Shown in pieces: positions 30,882-39,098 of a stretch of 64,000 nt of DNA. This stretch comes from Psychrobacter sp. P2G3 (GTDB lineage: Bacteria; Pseudomonadota; Gammaproteobacteria; Pseudomonadales; Moraxellaceae). The stretch covers positions 496,001-560,000 of the forward strand of contig NZ_CP012529.1 of NCBI RefSeq assembly GCF_001593285.1. Direction: 5' to 3'. Under the pieces are notes generated by a model that worked only from the letters and a program-made list of their open reading frames with translations, searched no databases and had not been told where the DNA came from. Each line of letters opens with the position of its first letter. The stretch's first letter is position 1. The position numbers and the translations under genes were made by a program.

Positions 30882-31802
30882 TTAAACCCGCTGACAACTT
30901 GGACAAAATACACTAGCGCGCCCATTAATTTTAATATTATCAAGCGCAGTATCACAATGCGGACATGATTCGCCTTGTTTACCATAGACGTTTAAAGTTT
31001 GCTGAAAGTATCCAGTTTGACCACTTGCTACTGTGAAATCACGTAATGTTGAACCACCAAGCTCAATGGCTCGTTGTAGTATGATCTTAATATGATCAAC
31101 CAAAATTACTATTTGATTGTAAGATACGTTGTGCGCTGGGGTAGCAGGATGTATGGCTGCCAAATATAGACTTTCTGTCGCATAGATATTTCCGACGCCA
31201 ACGACAACTTGCTGTTCCATAATTACTGATTTGATTGCACGGGTGATAGGGCGTTTCTTAGTTTTCTTGTCCGTCGTTTCATCACCATTACTACGTTGAA
31301 TCAGCTGGTATAAATAGTCAGCAGTGAAATCGGCTGATAACGGCTCAGGACCTAGATGATCTAAAAGCTTGGCACTATAATCCTTATACCATAACACAGC
31401 TCCAAAACGTCTGGGATCATGGTAATGCAATTGCGACTGTATGCCGTTAGCATTGTCAAAAGTGATTACTAAATGATCATGCTTACGTTTATCAGTACCA
31501 ACGAGATGTTGTTGCAAACTTCCTGACATTCCTAAGTGTATTATCAGCTTACGTTGACGTAAAGAGTTGCTCTCAGTCATAGTTTGACTGTTTTCTACAA
31601 GCTCTGCGTTCGGTATAAAGGTAAGGATTAGATATTTTGCGCGGCGCTCTACGTTTTGCAAAGTGTAATCAATCAGAGCGTCTAAGTCAGCAGGCATAAG
31701 CCAACGCAATTTTGGCTGAAACACTTCTACAGCGGTTAGTCTTTGTTCCAATAGAGGCGCAAGACTGGTTTTAGTGGTTTCAACTTCAGGTAATTCAGGC
31801 AT
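30882..31802 (-). CDS. mutM: Formamidopyrimidine-DNA glycosylase
   Basis: 306 residues. It excises 8-oxoguanine and formamidopyrimidines from DNA. The N-terminus MPELPEVETT carries the catalytic Pro2 and Glu3. A conserved helix-two-turn-helix follows (VVVGVGNIYATESLYLAAIHP), and the C-terminal zinc finger has CPHCDTALDNIKINGRASVF and then CPSC. An insert (ETTDKKTKKRPITRA) makes it slightly longer than usual. It lies downstream of relA. Confidence 0.97.
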   Translation of the reverse strand: MPELPEVETTKTSLAPLLEQRLTAVEVFQPKLRWLMPADLDALIDYTLQNVERRAKYLILTFIPNAELVENSQTMTESNSLRQRKLIIHLGMSGSLQQHLVGTDKRKHDHLVITFDNANGIQSQLHYHDPRRFGAVLWYKDYSAKLLDHLGPEPLSADFTADYLYQLIQRSNGDETTDKKTKKRPITRAIKSVIMEQQVVVGVGNIYATESLYLAAIHPATPAHNVSYNQIVILVDHIKIILQRAIELGGSTLRDFTVASGQTGYFQQTLNVYGKQGESCPHCDTALDNIKINGRASVFCPSCQRV

Positions 31803-31892
31803 AGTAATTTTCTATAAAAATTTGGAAAGCATTAATTAAAAGTTAAGTTATCAGCTGCATATAACAATATTCTTTAAAATAGAGGTTCAGTT

Positions 31893-31935
31893 ATGCAGGA
31901 GATATATTCATGATTAATGCATATATCTCCTGCAT
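31893..31935. repeat. Perfect 15-bp inverted repeat between relA and mutM
   Basis: ATGCAGGAGATATAT (31893-31907) and its exact complement (31921-31935) enclose a 13-base loop. There is no T-run on either side, so it is not a standard intrinsic terminator. It lies between the relA stop and the mutM start in the direction of transcription. Confidence 0.8.
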
Positions 31936-31957
31936 GACTACTGTTGATTATTTACCA

Positions 31958-34516
31958 CTAGGCAACAGAACGACGCGCGTGCAGAATTCCCGGTTGCTGC
32001 TCAAGCTTGGCAAGTAGTTTGGATAAATGGGCTAAACCTGACACTTCAATATGGAACTTTAAAGAAGCGATATTGTCATCGGTACTTAGGGTTTCAACCT
32101 TACGTATGTTGACACTCTCTTTATCAATAACTTGGGTCAAATCACGTAGCAGTCCACGTCTATCATAGGCTTCAATATGGATATCAACGGGTTGATAACG
32201 ACCGGATTTAGACTTCCAAGCGGCACTTATTTCTCGTTCAGGATCACGCTCAATCAAACGTATATATTCAGGGCAACCGCGATTATGAACACTAACGCCA
32301 CGAGATAAAGTAATGTAACCAGAGATTGGCTCACCGTGCACAGGGTGACAGCAACCTGCTAGATTAATCTCAATATTATCAAGACCATCAATACAGATTT
32401 TATACGCGTCAAGCTTCCCTGTAGCTTTTGGGTCAACACTAGGTGCATATTCTTCTTTTTCTTTTTCAGGCTCAAGATGCAGCTGACGAGAAATATGTCC
32501 GGTCAGTTGATGCAGGCCTATATCTCCTGTGACTAGGCCTACGATGATATCGTCAGTGGTGTTGACGTGAAAGAACTGGGTGTAGTCATTCAAGTCAATG
32601 CTATTAGGATGTACTGACAGGCGCTCAAGCTCCTTACTAAGCATCTGTTTGCCAATTTCAATATTCTTATCACGGTCTTGCTTATTGAACCATTGGCGTA
32701 ATTTAGAGCGTGCACGATTGGTATGGATATAACCGAGTGCAGCCACTAGCCAATCACGATTGGGCTCGCGTGATGCTTTAGTAATAATCTCAACTTGCTC
32801 GCCAGTTTTTAGCTGGTAAGTGAGTGGTACATAACGCTGGTTTACCCGAGCAGCTTGGGCACGATTGCCTACTTGTGTGTGAACGTAATAGGCAAAATCG
32901 AGCACGGTAGCGCCTTTTGGTAGCTCAGTGATGTCACCGTCTCGGCTAAAAATATAAATCCTTTCAAGCTCATCGAAATCGACGATTGGCTCTTCATCTT
33001 CAAATTCGTTTAAACCATGATCACTAAAGTCACCATCTGTTTCTAGACCTGAGCGTGTTTGATTGCGTGTCTCATTATTAACAGATAGTAGATGACGTAG
33101 GGAGCTGATTCTTTGAGTTAGATAGCTGTCTTTTTTCTTTTTTAGGCCTTCCTTATAATTGACATGTGCACACATGCCAAGCTCGGCTTCAAAGTGCATG
33201 CCTTGTGTACGAATTTGTACTTCGAGTGATTTATTTTCAGCGATGACAGCCGTATGTAAAGAGCGGTAGCCATTCGGTTTTGGGTTGGTAATATAGTCAT
33301 CGAACTGCTCAGGGATATAACGCCACAAGCCGTGTACCAATCCTAAAACATGATAACAATCTGATGGGTTTTCAACCAATACTCGCAGTGCTCGAATATC
33401 ATAAAGCTGATCAAAAGATAAGCGCTTTAATTTCATTTTGCGGTAAATGGAGTAGATGTGCTTGACTCGTCCTGAAACATCAGCAGTAATATCAGATTCT
33501 GCTAAAGCCTCGTTGAGCTTGTCCTGTACTCGCTGAATATAATCCTCACGTTCGCTACGTTTTTCGGATAATAGCTTGGCAATCTCTTTATAACGCTCAG
33601 GAGCAAGGTAGCGAAAAGCTAAGTCTTCAAGCTCCCATTTTAGCTGAGCAATGCCTAAACGGTGGGCCAGCGGGGCATAAATGGTCATTACTTCACGAGC
33701 TACACGTTGCTGGCGTTCCGGATTGGAAAATGACAACTCACGCATGGCAAAGGTACGTTCAGCAAGCTTAATAAGCACGACGCGCACATCGTTAGTCACT
33801 GAAATAAGCATACTGTAGATATTCGATAACTGGTCGCGCTGGTTATTAACGAAGTGATCTTCCAAGCGTTTGTTGCTCTCTATAATGGCAGATAGTTTTC
33901 CCATCGCCAAAGCGTCTTTAACTAAGGTCGCGATATCAGTACCAAAGTTTTGCTCGATTTCTACCAAACTGACTAGTGACTTACGTGCGCTACGATAGAG
34001 CATAGCCGCGACTAAAGCATCTTCGTCTTGATATAGATAGGTTAGAATATCAGCCATACCAATACCAGTAACATAAGCACCAGAACGCTCAGATTCGCTA
34101 GTGTTCATGCGACTGCGGATAAACTCGCAAGCAGTAGATAGATTAGGTACAGAGTCTTGACCAATACGTTTTGCAACGTTATCAAGCCAAGCAGGTACAT
34201 CAATATTGGCTTGAGCCAAGTCATCGACATTGGATACTTCTGAGAGCATTTGAACGTTATCTAGAAGAATATGCTCTGAATATTCGTTTTCTAGCTTCGG
34301 ATCATGGTTATGATAAGAGTATCGGGCAGAGCGATCGAAAGTAGTATGGAGTTTGTGAGTTGCCAGCTGTTGTTTGATATCAAGCGGCACTTGAGCATAG
34401 CTATTAGCAGATTGATGAGAGCGCTGGCTGGCAACTAATTGTGCTGCCAATGCCGCACTATCAGCATGCGTTGTTTGTCCATCAATCAGCGGTAAACCTT
34501 CTCGAATCTTTACCAT
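31958..34516 (-). CDS. relA: GTP pyrophosphokinase RelA
   Basis: 852 residues. It makes (p)ppGpp on ribosomes holding uncharged tRNA. The N-terminal hydrolase-like region is degenerate: YVTGIGMADILTYL appears where a true HD motif should be, so this is RelA rather than SpoT. The synthetase domain follows (RVKHIYSIYRKM, FDDYITNPKPNGYRSLHT, EVQIRT). Then come TGS (FSRDGDITELPKGATVLDFA), the helical and Cys-rich zinc-finger region (NLAGCCHPVHGEPISG) and a C-terminal ACT domain. The EFDD acidic motif of E. coli RelA reads QFDD here. Synteny rlmD-relA matches pseudomonads. Confidence 0.95.
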   Translation of the reverse strand: MVKIREGLPLIDGQTTHADSAALAAQLVASQRSHQSANSYAQVPLDIKQQLATHKLHTTFDRSARYSYHNHDPKLENEYSEHILLDNVQMLSEVSNVDDLAQANIDVPAWLDNVAKRIGQDSVPNLSTACEFIRSRMNTSESERSGAYVTGIGMADILTYLYQDEDALVAAMLYRSARKSLVSLVEIEQNFGTDIATLVKDALAMGKLSAIIESNKRLEDHFVNNQRDQLSNIYSMLISVTNDVRVVLIKLAERTFAMRELSFSNPERQQRVAREVMTIYAPLAHRLGIAQLKWELEDLAFRYLAPERYKEIAKLLSEKRSEREDYIQRVQDKLNEALAESDITADVSGRVKHIYSIYRKMKLKRLSFDQLYDIRALRVLVENPSDCYHVLGLVHGLWRYIPEQFDDYITNPKPNGYRSLHTAVIAENKSLEVQIRTQGMHFEAELGMCAHVNYKEGLKKKKDSYLTQRISSLRHLLSVNNETRNQTRSGLETDGDFSDHGLNEFEDEEPIVDFDELERIYIFSRDGDITELPKGATVLDFAYYVHTQVGNRAQAARVNQRYVPLTYQLKTGEQVEIITKASREPNRDWLVAALGYIHTNRARSKLRQWFNKQDRDKNIEIGKQMLSKELERLSVHPNSIDLNDYTQFFHVNTTDDIIVGLVTGDIGLHQLTGHISRQLHLEPEKEKEEYAPSVDPKATGKLDAYKICIDGLDNIEINLAGCCHPVHGEPISGYITLSRGVSVHNRGCPEYIRLIERDPEREISAAWKSKSGRYQPVDIHIEAYDRRGLLRDLTQVIDKESVNIRKVETLSTDDNIASLKFHIEVSGLAHLSKLLAKLEQQPGILHARRSVA

Positions 34517-34955
34517 AGCCGGCTCCTCTTAGCTATTTTCAAAATTTCTTATTGTCTTACCTGCTATGCACAAACTCTCGTTCTAACCCGTAATAAATTA
34601 TTATCGGATATAACCAACACCGCGGCAAAAGTCCATTTTTGCTAACGATGATAAAGAATTAATGCCCAGTATCTTAAGACTATAAGTGCAAATGCACACA
34701 ATATTGTTTAACAATACGTATAAAGATTAAATAATACACATACAGACTGTATGGGTATTATTATGTCATTTTAAAGTTGTAATTCAAGCAAGGCTCTGTA
34801 GTGATAATGCATATAAGAGTAACTATATCCTAACAAGCTTTTGTTTGTTAAGAAAACGTCCCAGCTGAAGCAATAAAGAACCTAAAAATGTATTCAATAG
34901 TCCAGCCCAGATAAGCTAAGCTAAGTTAAGCTAAGTTAAGCTAAGTTAAGCTAAG
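34517..34955. other. relA-rlmD gap
   Basis: About 440 bases upstream of relA with no supported gene. It is AT-rich, with no confident promoter by eye. The end next to rlmD is filled by a 10-bp tandem repeat (see 34911-34960). Confidence 0.6.
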
Positions 34956-34960
34956 TTAAG
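34911..34960. repeat. 10-bp tandem repeat covering the rlmD stop codon
   Basis: Four exact copies of CTAAGTTAAG (34921-34960) are preceded by one diverged copy (34911-34920, two mismatches). The repeat takes in the last alanine codon and the TAA stop of rlmD and continues downstream. Confidence 0.95.
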
Positions 34961-36497
34961 CTGCTACTTTTTCGAAGCGCGCGATTGACTCAACGTGCCC
35001 AGTATGACAAAACATATCCATCACTCCAGCATGAGTCAGACGATAACCTTGCTCCAATAGTGCTTTTGTATCACGAGCGAGAGTAGCAGGGTTGCAAGAG
35101 ACATAAACAATCCGCTCAGCGTTAAACTTAGGTAAATACTGCATAATTTCCCAAGCGCCAGAGCGGGGTGGATCGATAAGTAATGCATCAAAACCTTGAT
35201 TAGCCCATGGTTTATCTGAGCAATCATGAGTCAAATCTTGAGTATAAAATTCAGTGTTATGAATGTCATTGCGCCGCGCATTCTCTGCTGCACGTGCAGT
35301 CATTGCATCACTACCTTCAACGCCTACGACTGAACCGGTTTCTCCGACAAGACGTGCTAATGGCAAACTGAAATTGCCCAAACCGCTGAACAGATCTAGT
35401 ACGCGTTCACCCGCTTTTAGATCTAATAATTCGCAAGCAAGCTTAGTCATCTGTCGATTAACGGACAGATTTACTTGGGTAAAGTCCGTAGGGATAAACT
35501 CAAAAGTAAGATCATATTCTGGCAATTGATAATATAGACGCCCAAACTGCTCGGTCATATCATCAGCGTCAGTTAAAGCAATACGTTTAATACTATCAGC
35601 GCCTTTAGACTGTAGATATAACTGCCAGTTGCGTGCAGCAAAAAAGACTTTTAGCTTCTCTATATCTGCTTCAGATAAGGGTGCCAAGTTACGCACAATG
35701 AGTGCAACTGGCTGATTGCCATCGGGTAGCTCTGGCATTTGCTCACCCATTGCCAGCTCAAGCTGAGCAATTTTGTCACGGCTCTCAAGCGTACTAATAA
35801 GTGTTTTTAAATTCTCAATCTCAAAGCCAATGCGCGGATCTAAGATATGACACTCATTTAACTCTGCCAAAAAGTTACTTGAGCGCTCACGAAAGCCGAC
35901 CAAAGCGGTTTCTTTTTTGGCGACATAGCGTACGCCCAATCGAGCTTTGGTGCGATAGCCAAGGCGATCACCCACTACCGGCGCAAGCCAAGTATCAGGC
36001 TCAACATTCGCTTGATGCACGAGCATCTCCGCAAGTACCGATTGTTTAAAGTTGATCTGACTATCTGGCTGCCAGTGTTGCAAGTTACAACCACCGCATA
36101 CACCGAAGTGTGGGCAAGGCGGTACAGCGCGTTCAGGGTTTGGATTGGCAGTGATACTAATTGCGTCGCCTTCTTCAAAACTGGTACGGCTATTAGTTAG
36201 TTTCACTAAAGCACTTTCACCCGGTAAAGCAAAGCTGACAAAGACCTTTTTGCCATGCTTATCTTCTACATGACCATCGGCCTCACCAAAGCCATTGCCA
36301 TATACCGCAACCCCGCGACCATCATGCGATAAGCCATCAATAGTAAAAGGTAGTGGCTCTGCCTCTTTTAGACGACGACGCGTCTTTGACGATGGTTTAG
36401 ATTTTTTCTTATTAGGCGGGATAGTGATCGTTTGGGTATCGTTGACTTGTGACGTAGTATCAGGTGCTGTAGACGTTTGTGAATCGGTGGGTTGCAT
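34956..36497 (-). CDS. rlmD: 23S rRNA (uracil-1939-C5)-methyltransferase RlmD
   Basis: 513 residues. It methylates U1939 of 23S rRNA using S-adenosylmethionine. A basic, Ser/Thr-rich N-terminus ([15 protein letters not shown]) leads to a TRAM domain ([19 protein letters not shown]), a [4Fe-4S] site ([10 protein letters not shown]), the SAM-binding site ([16 protein letters not shown]), the DPPRSGAW motif and the catalytic Cys in [12 protein letters not shown]. The order cysM-rlmD-relA is conserved in pseudomonads. A tandem repeat runs over its stop codon. Confidence 0.96.
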   Translation of the reverse strand: MQPTDSQTSTAPDTTSQVNDTQTITIPPNKKKSKPSSKTRRRLKEAEPLPFTIDGLSHDGRGVAVYGNGFGEADGHVEDKHGKKVFVSFALPGESALVKLTNSRTSFEEGDAISITANPNPERAVPPCPHFGVCGGCNLQHWQPDSQINFKQSVLAEMLVHQANVEPDTWLAPVVGDRLGYRTKARLGVRYVAKKETALVGFRERSSNFLAELNECHILDPRIGFEIENLKTLISTLESRDKIAQLELAMGEQMPELPDGNQPVALIVRNLAPLSEADIEKLKVFFAARNWQLYLQSKGADSIKRIALTDADDMTEQFGRLYYQLPEYDLTFEFIPTDFTQVNLSVNRQMTKLACELLDLKAGERVLDLFSGLGNFSLPLARLVGETGSVVGVEGSDAMTARAAENARRNDIHNTEFYTQDLTHDCSDKPWANQGFDALLIDPPRSGAWEIMQYLPKFNAERIVYVSCNPATLARDTKALLEQGYRLTHAGVMDMFCHTGHVESIARFEKVAA

Positions 36498-36614
36498 AAA
36501 CCTGCCTTAATAATAAATGATAAATAACTAAAAGAATGATGGCGCGTGCTACTATTTATGGCGCTATTTCTATGACTCTGGTTTTTACAATTGGGGTGAT
36601 TATGGCTTTAGTTT

Positions 36615-37439
36615 TTATGACTGGGGCGCAGATGACCAATCAGCAATAAACTCATGATGGCGTGCTTTGCCATCTGCTTGAGTGAATTTTGCTAAATAAT
36701 CACGACTCTGCTGTTGCCAATAAGTATAAGACGGTGACGACAGCTTACCTGTCAGACGCAGCCAGCGTAAATATATCAGCCATGTATTCATGACATCAGA
36801 TTCGCAATATATCGATAGCGTTTGCCAATCACCCTGGTTAACGAGTTCACCAACCATGCTGCCATCCACATCAGTCTTACCGGGTAGGCCATATAGGCTT
36901 GCAACGACATCCATTGCTTCACGTCGACTCGCACCGTATTGGCTAAATCTGTCCATCAGATCCAAATGCTTTGTTTGAAAACGGTTGACGTAATTATCAA
37001 AACGCATACTTTTTATACGTTCGCCTTCCTCAAATAACCATGGGGCGGACAAATCGTATTGCATAGCACGGTAAATAAGCACCGGAATATCAAAGCCAGA
37101 GCCATTCCAACTAATCAGCTGTGGCAAGGTTTCAATATCATTAAATGCTCGAAAAAACTTGGCAAGAATATCTTTTTCGCTAAATTTATCTGCAGTTAAA
37201 GAAAACAAAGAAAACTGTCCATCTTTAATATATAACGCCGATATGCAGACAATACGTTGTAATGGTAAACGCATAAAGTCATGCCCAGCCTCTTGTATTC
37301 TGATCGCAGTCAATGCACTTAAAGCATCGGCATTGTTTAAATCAGCCAACTGCGGATAGATACGGCGTGCGGCGTCAGTATCTGCTACTGTCTCAATATC
37401 AAAAACCAGTATGGGATTAGCAGGTAGGGCATGTGACAT
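36615..37439 (-). CDS. PolB-like DEDDy 3'-5' exonuclease
   Basis: 274 residues. Exonuclease motifs are ExoI FDIETVAD (near residue 13), ExoII SWNGSGFDIPVL and ExoIII YCESDVMNTW with the Tyr of the DEDDy type. This is the 'predicted 3'-5' exonuclease related to the exonuclease domain of PolB' family. AGGA lies before the ATG at 37439. It starts 20 bases after cysM on the same strand and is probably co-transcribed with it. It acts on nucleic acid, but no pathway is established. Confidence 0.88.
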   Translation of the reverse strand: MSHALPANPILVFDIETVADTDAARRIYPQLADLNNADALSALTAIRIQEAGHDFMRLPLQRIVCISALYIKDGQFSLFSLTADKFSEKDILAKFFRAFNDIETLPQLISWNGSGFDIPVLIYRAMQYDLSAPWLFEEGERIKSMRFDNYVNRFQTKHLDLMDRFSQYGASRREAMDVVASLYGLPGKTDVDGSMVGELVNQGDWQTLSIYCESDVMNTWLIYLRWLRLTGKLSSPSYTYWQQQSRDYLAKFTQADGKARHHEFIADWSSAPQS

Positions 37440-37459
37440 AAATAATCCTAGTTACTTAC

Positions 37460-38413
37460 TTATGCTTGCGTGCTGCTGTCATCAACATTATACAAGCCAG
37501 TTGATAGATAACGATCGCCACGATCACAGACAATAAAGGCAATAACGGCATCTGGGTTTTCTTTGGCAACTTGCGTAGCTGCCCATGCTGCTGCTCCTGA
37601 TGAAACACCTGCAAAGATACCTTCAGTCTTCGACAGTTTACGCATATAGACTTCAGCGATACGCTGATCAATATCCATAACTTCATCGACTAAATCTGCT
37701 TCAAAGATACCGGGCATGTAGGCAGCAGGCCAGCGGCGGATACCAGCGATAGAAGCTTCTTCATCAGGTTGCAAACCGATAACTTTAATCGCAGGATTTT
37801 GCTCTTTAAGATATTTTGACACGCCTGTGATAGTACCTGTAGTCCCCATTGAGCTAATAAAGTGGGTGATTTTACCATCAGTTTGTGCCCATAGCTCAGG
37901 ACCCGTAGTCAGATAATGCGCTTGCTTATTATCAGGATTATTAAATTGATCTAATACGATACCCTGACCTTCAGATTGCATTTGTAGCGCTAAATCACGT
38001 GCTGCTTCTATTCCTTCGTCTACTTCAATCAAAGTAGCACCATAAGCTATCATCGCATCTTTGCGCTCTTGGGTAGAGTTGGTCGGCATCAGTAGTGTCA
38101 TTGGATAACCGCGCATAGCGGCGACCATGGCTAAAGCAATGCCAGTATTGCCACTAGTTGCTTCAATCAAAGTGTCACCAGGCTTGATATCACCACGCTG
38201 CTCCGCTTGATAAATCATATTAAAAGCAGGACGATCCTTTACAGAACCTGCAGGATTATTACCTTCAAGTTTGGCCAATAACACCGCACCATTTATAATG
38301 TTTTCTTCTATAGGCAAACGATGTAATTTCACTAATGGCGTCTGACCAACGCAATCGGCAAGCTCAGTGACTTGAGTAATAAAGTTGGCGTTTGACATGG
38401 CCGTAGAGGACAT
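37460..38413 (-). CDS. cysM: Cysteine synthase B
   Basis: 317 residues. It makes cysteine from O-acetylserine and sulfide or thiosulfate, with PLP. The PLP lysine is at about residue 59 in NNPAGSVKDRPAF, and the substrate loop is EATSGNTGIALAMVAAMRG. VIGLQPDEEASIAGIRRWP is of CysM rather than CysK type. AAGGA lies six bases before the ATG at 38413. It is divergent from gacS, a gene order shared with pseudomonads. Confidence 0.94.
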   Translation of the reverse strand: MSSTAMSNANFITQVTELADCVGQTPLVKLHRLPIEENIINGAVLLAKLEGNNPAGSVKDRPAFNMIYQAEQRGDIKPGDTLIEATSGNTGIALAMVAAMRGYPMTLLMPTNSTQERKDAMIAYGATLIEVDEGIEAARDLALQMQSEGQGIVLDQFNNPDNKQAHYLTTGPELWAQTDGKITHFISSMGTTGTITGVSKYLKEQNPAIKVIGLQPDEEASIAGIRRWPAAYMPGIFEADLVDEVMDIDQRIAEVYMRKLSKTEGIFAGVSSGAAAWAATQVAKENPDAVIAFIVCDRGDRYLSTGLYNVDDSSTQA

Positions 38414-39098
38414 AAGGTATCCTTGTTTATTTTCAAATAATAGTTTGTTTCTTTAAATATAGTTTTGGTTTTTGACTAAGTGTTTCCACAGCTACTAGCC
38501 GTGTTAGCTAATGATTGATATAAACGCTCATTAAAGCATTTCAATCATAAAAAAATGGCGACAATTAAAAATTTGCATCATTATATCATTTTGTTTTTAG
38601 CTACGCTGATAGCATCAAGATATTTTGGTAAACAAATAGTGCTAAAAACAAGGCTGTGCAAGTAAATTGTCTCCCAGTAATAACTATTAACCATAAACGA
38701 TGAAGCATTTTTTAGCTATTGGAATATAAAGTAAATACTAAAATCCATAGCAAGTTGGCAGCAATCTTCTAAGTTGTGATTTACAGTCGCTCATCAGCAA
38801 TGATTTTCGATGACAACCTTTATATCTATAAATACTGTTAAAATACCTAAAATATTTAGAAAGTTAATTATTAGGGCATGGCCTCAATTCAATCGATTAT
38901 CATCTAAATGGACTAAAAATGGCTAAATTTTGCCAAACAGCTGGTTAATATCTCGATATTATCTGCGCTATTTTCCTTGTTTGACTGCAATTTATCTGAT
39001 TTTTATCACCATTTTTAAAATGAGGACATGCCCTAGGCAAAACGGCTTATATTTGCTATTTATACATAGCATAAACGTCTGTAGGGATTAAATCTAAC
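38414..39098. promoter_or_regulatory. Divergent cysM-gacS intergenic region
   Basis: About 685 bases without a supported gene, AT-rich. It must hold the promoters of both cysM and gacS. Inside it lies a near-perfect 15-bp inverted repeat (38872-38886 and 39021-39035) described separately. No riboswitch was recognised. Confidence 0.5.
38872..39035. repeat. 164-bp segment bounded by 15-bp inverted repeats
   Basis: TAGGGCATGGCCTCA at 38872-38886 and TGAGGACATGCCCTA at 39021-39035 are inverted copies with one mismatch. The AT-rich interior has no gene. Flanking bases show no target-site duplication. It could be a decayed miniature mobile element, or two operator half-sites for a regulator of gacS. 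Confidence 0.6.
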
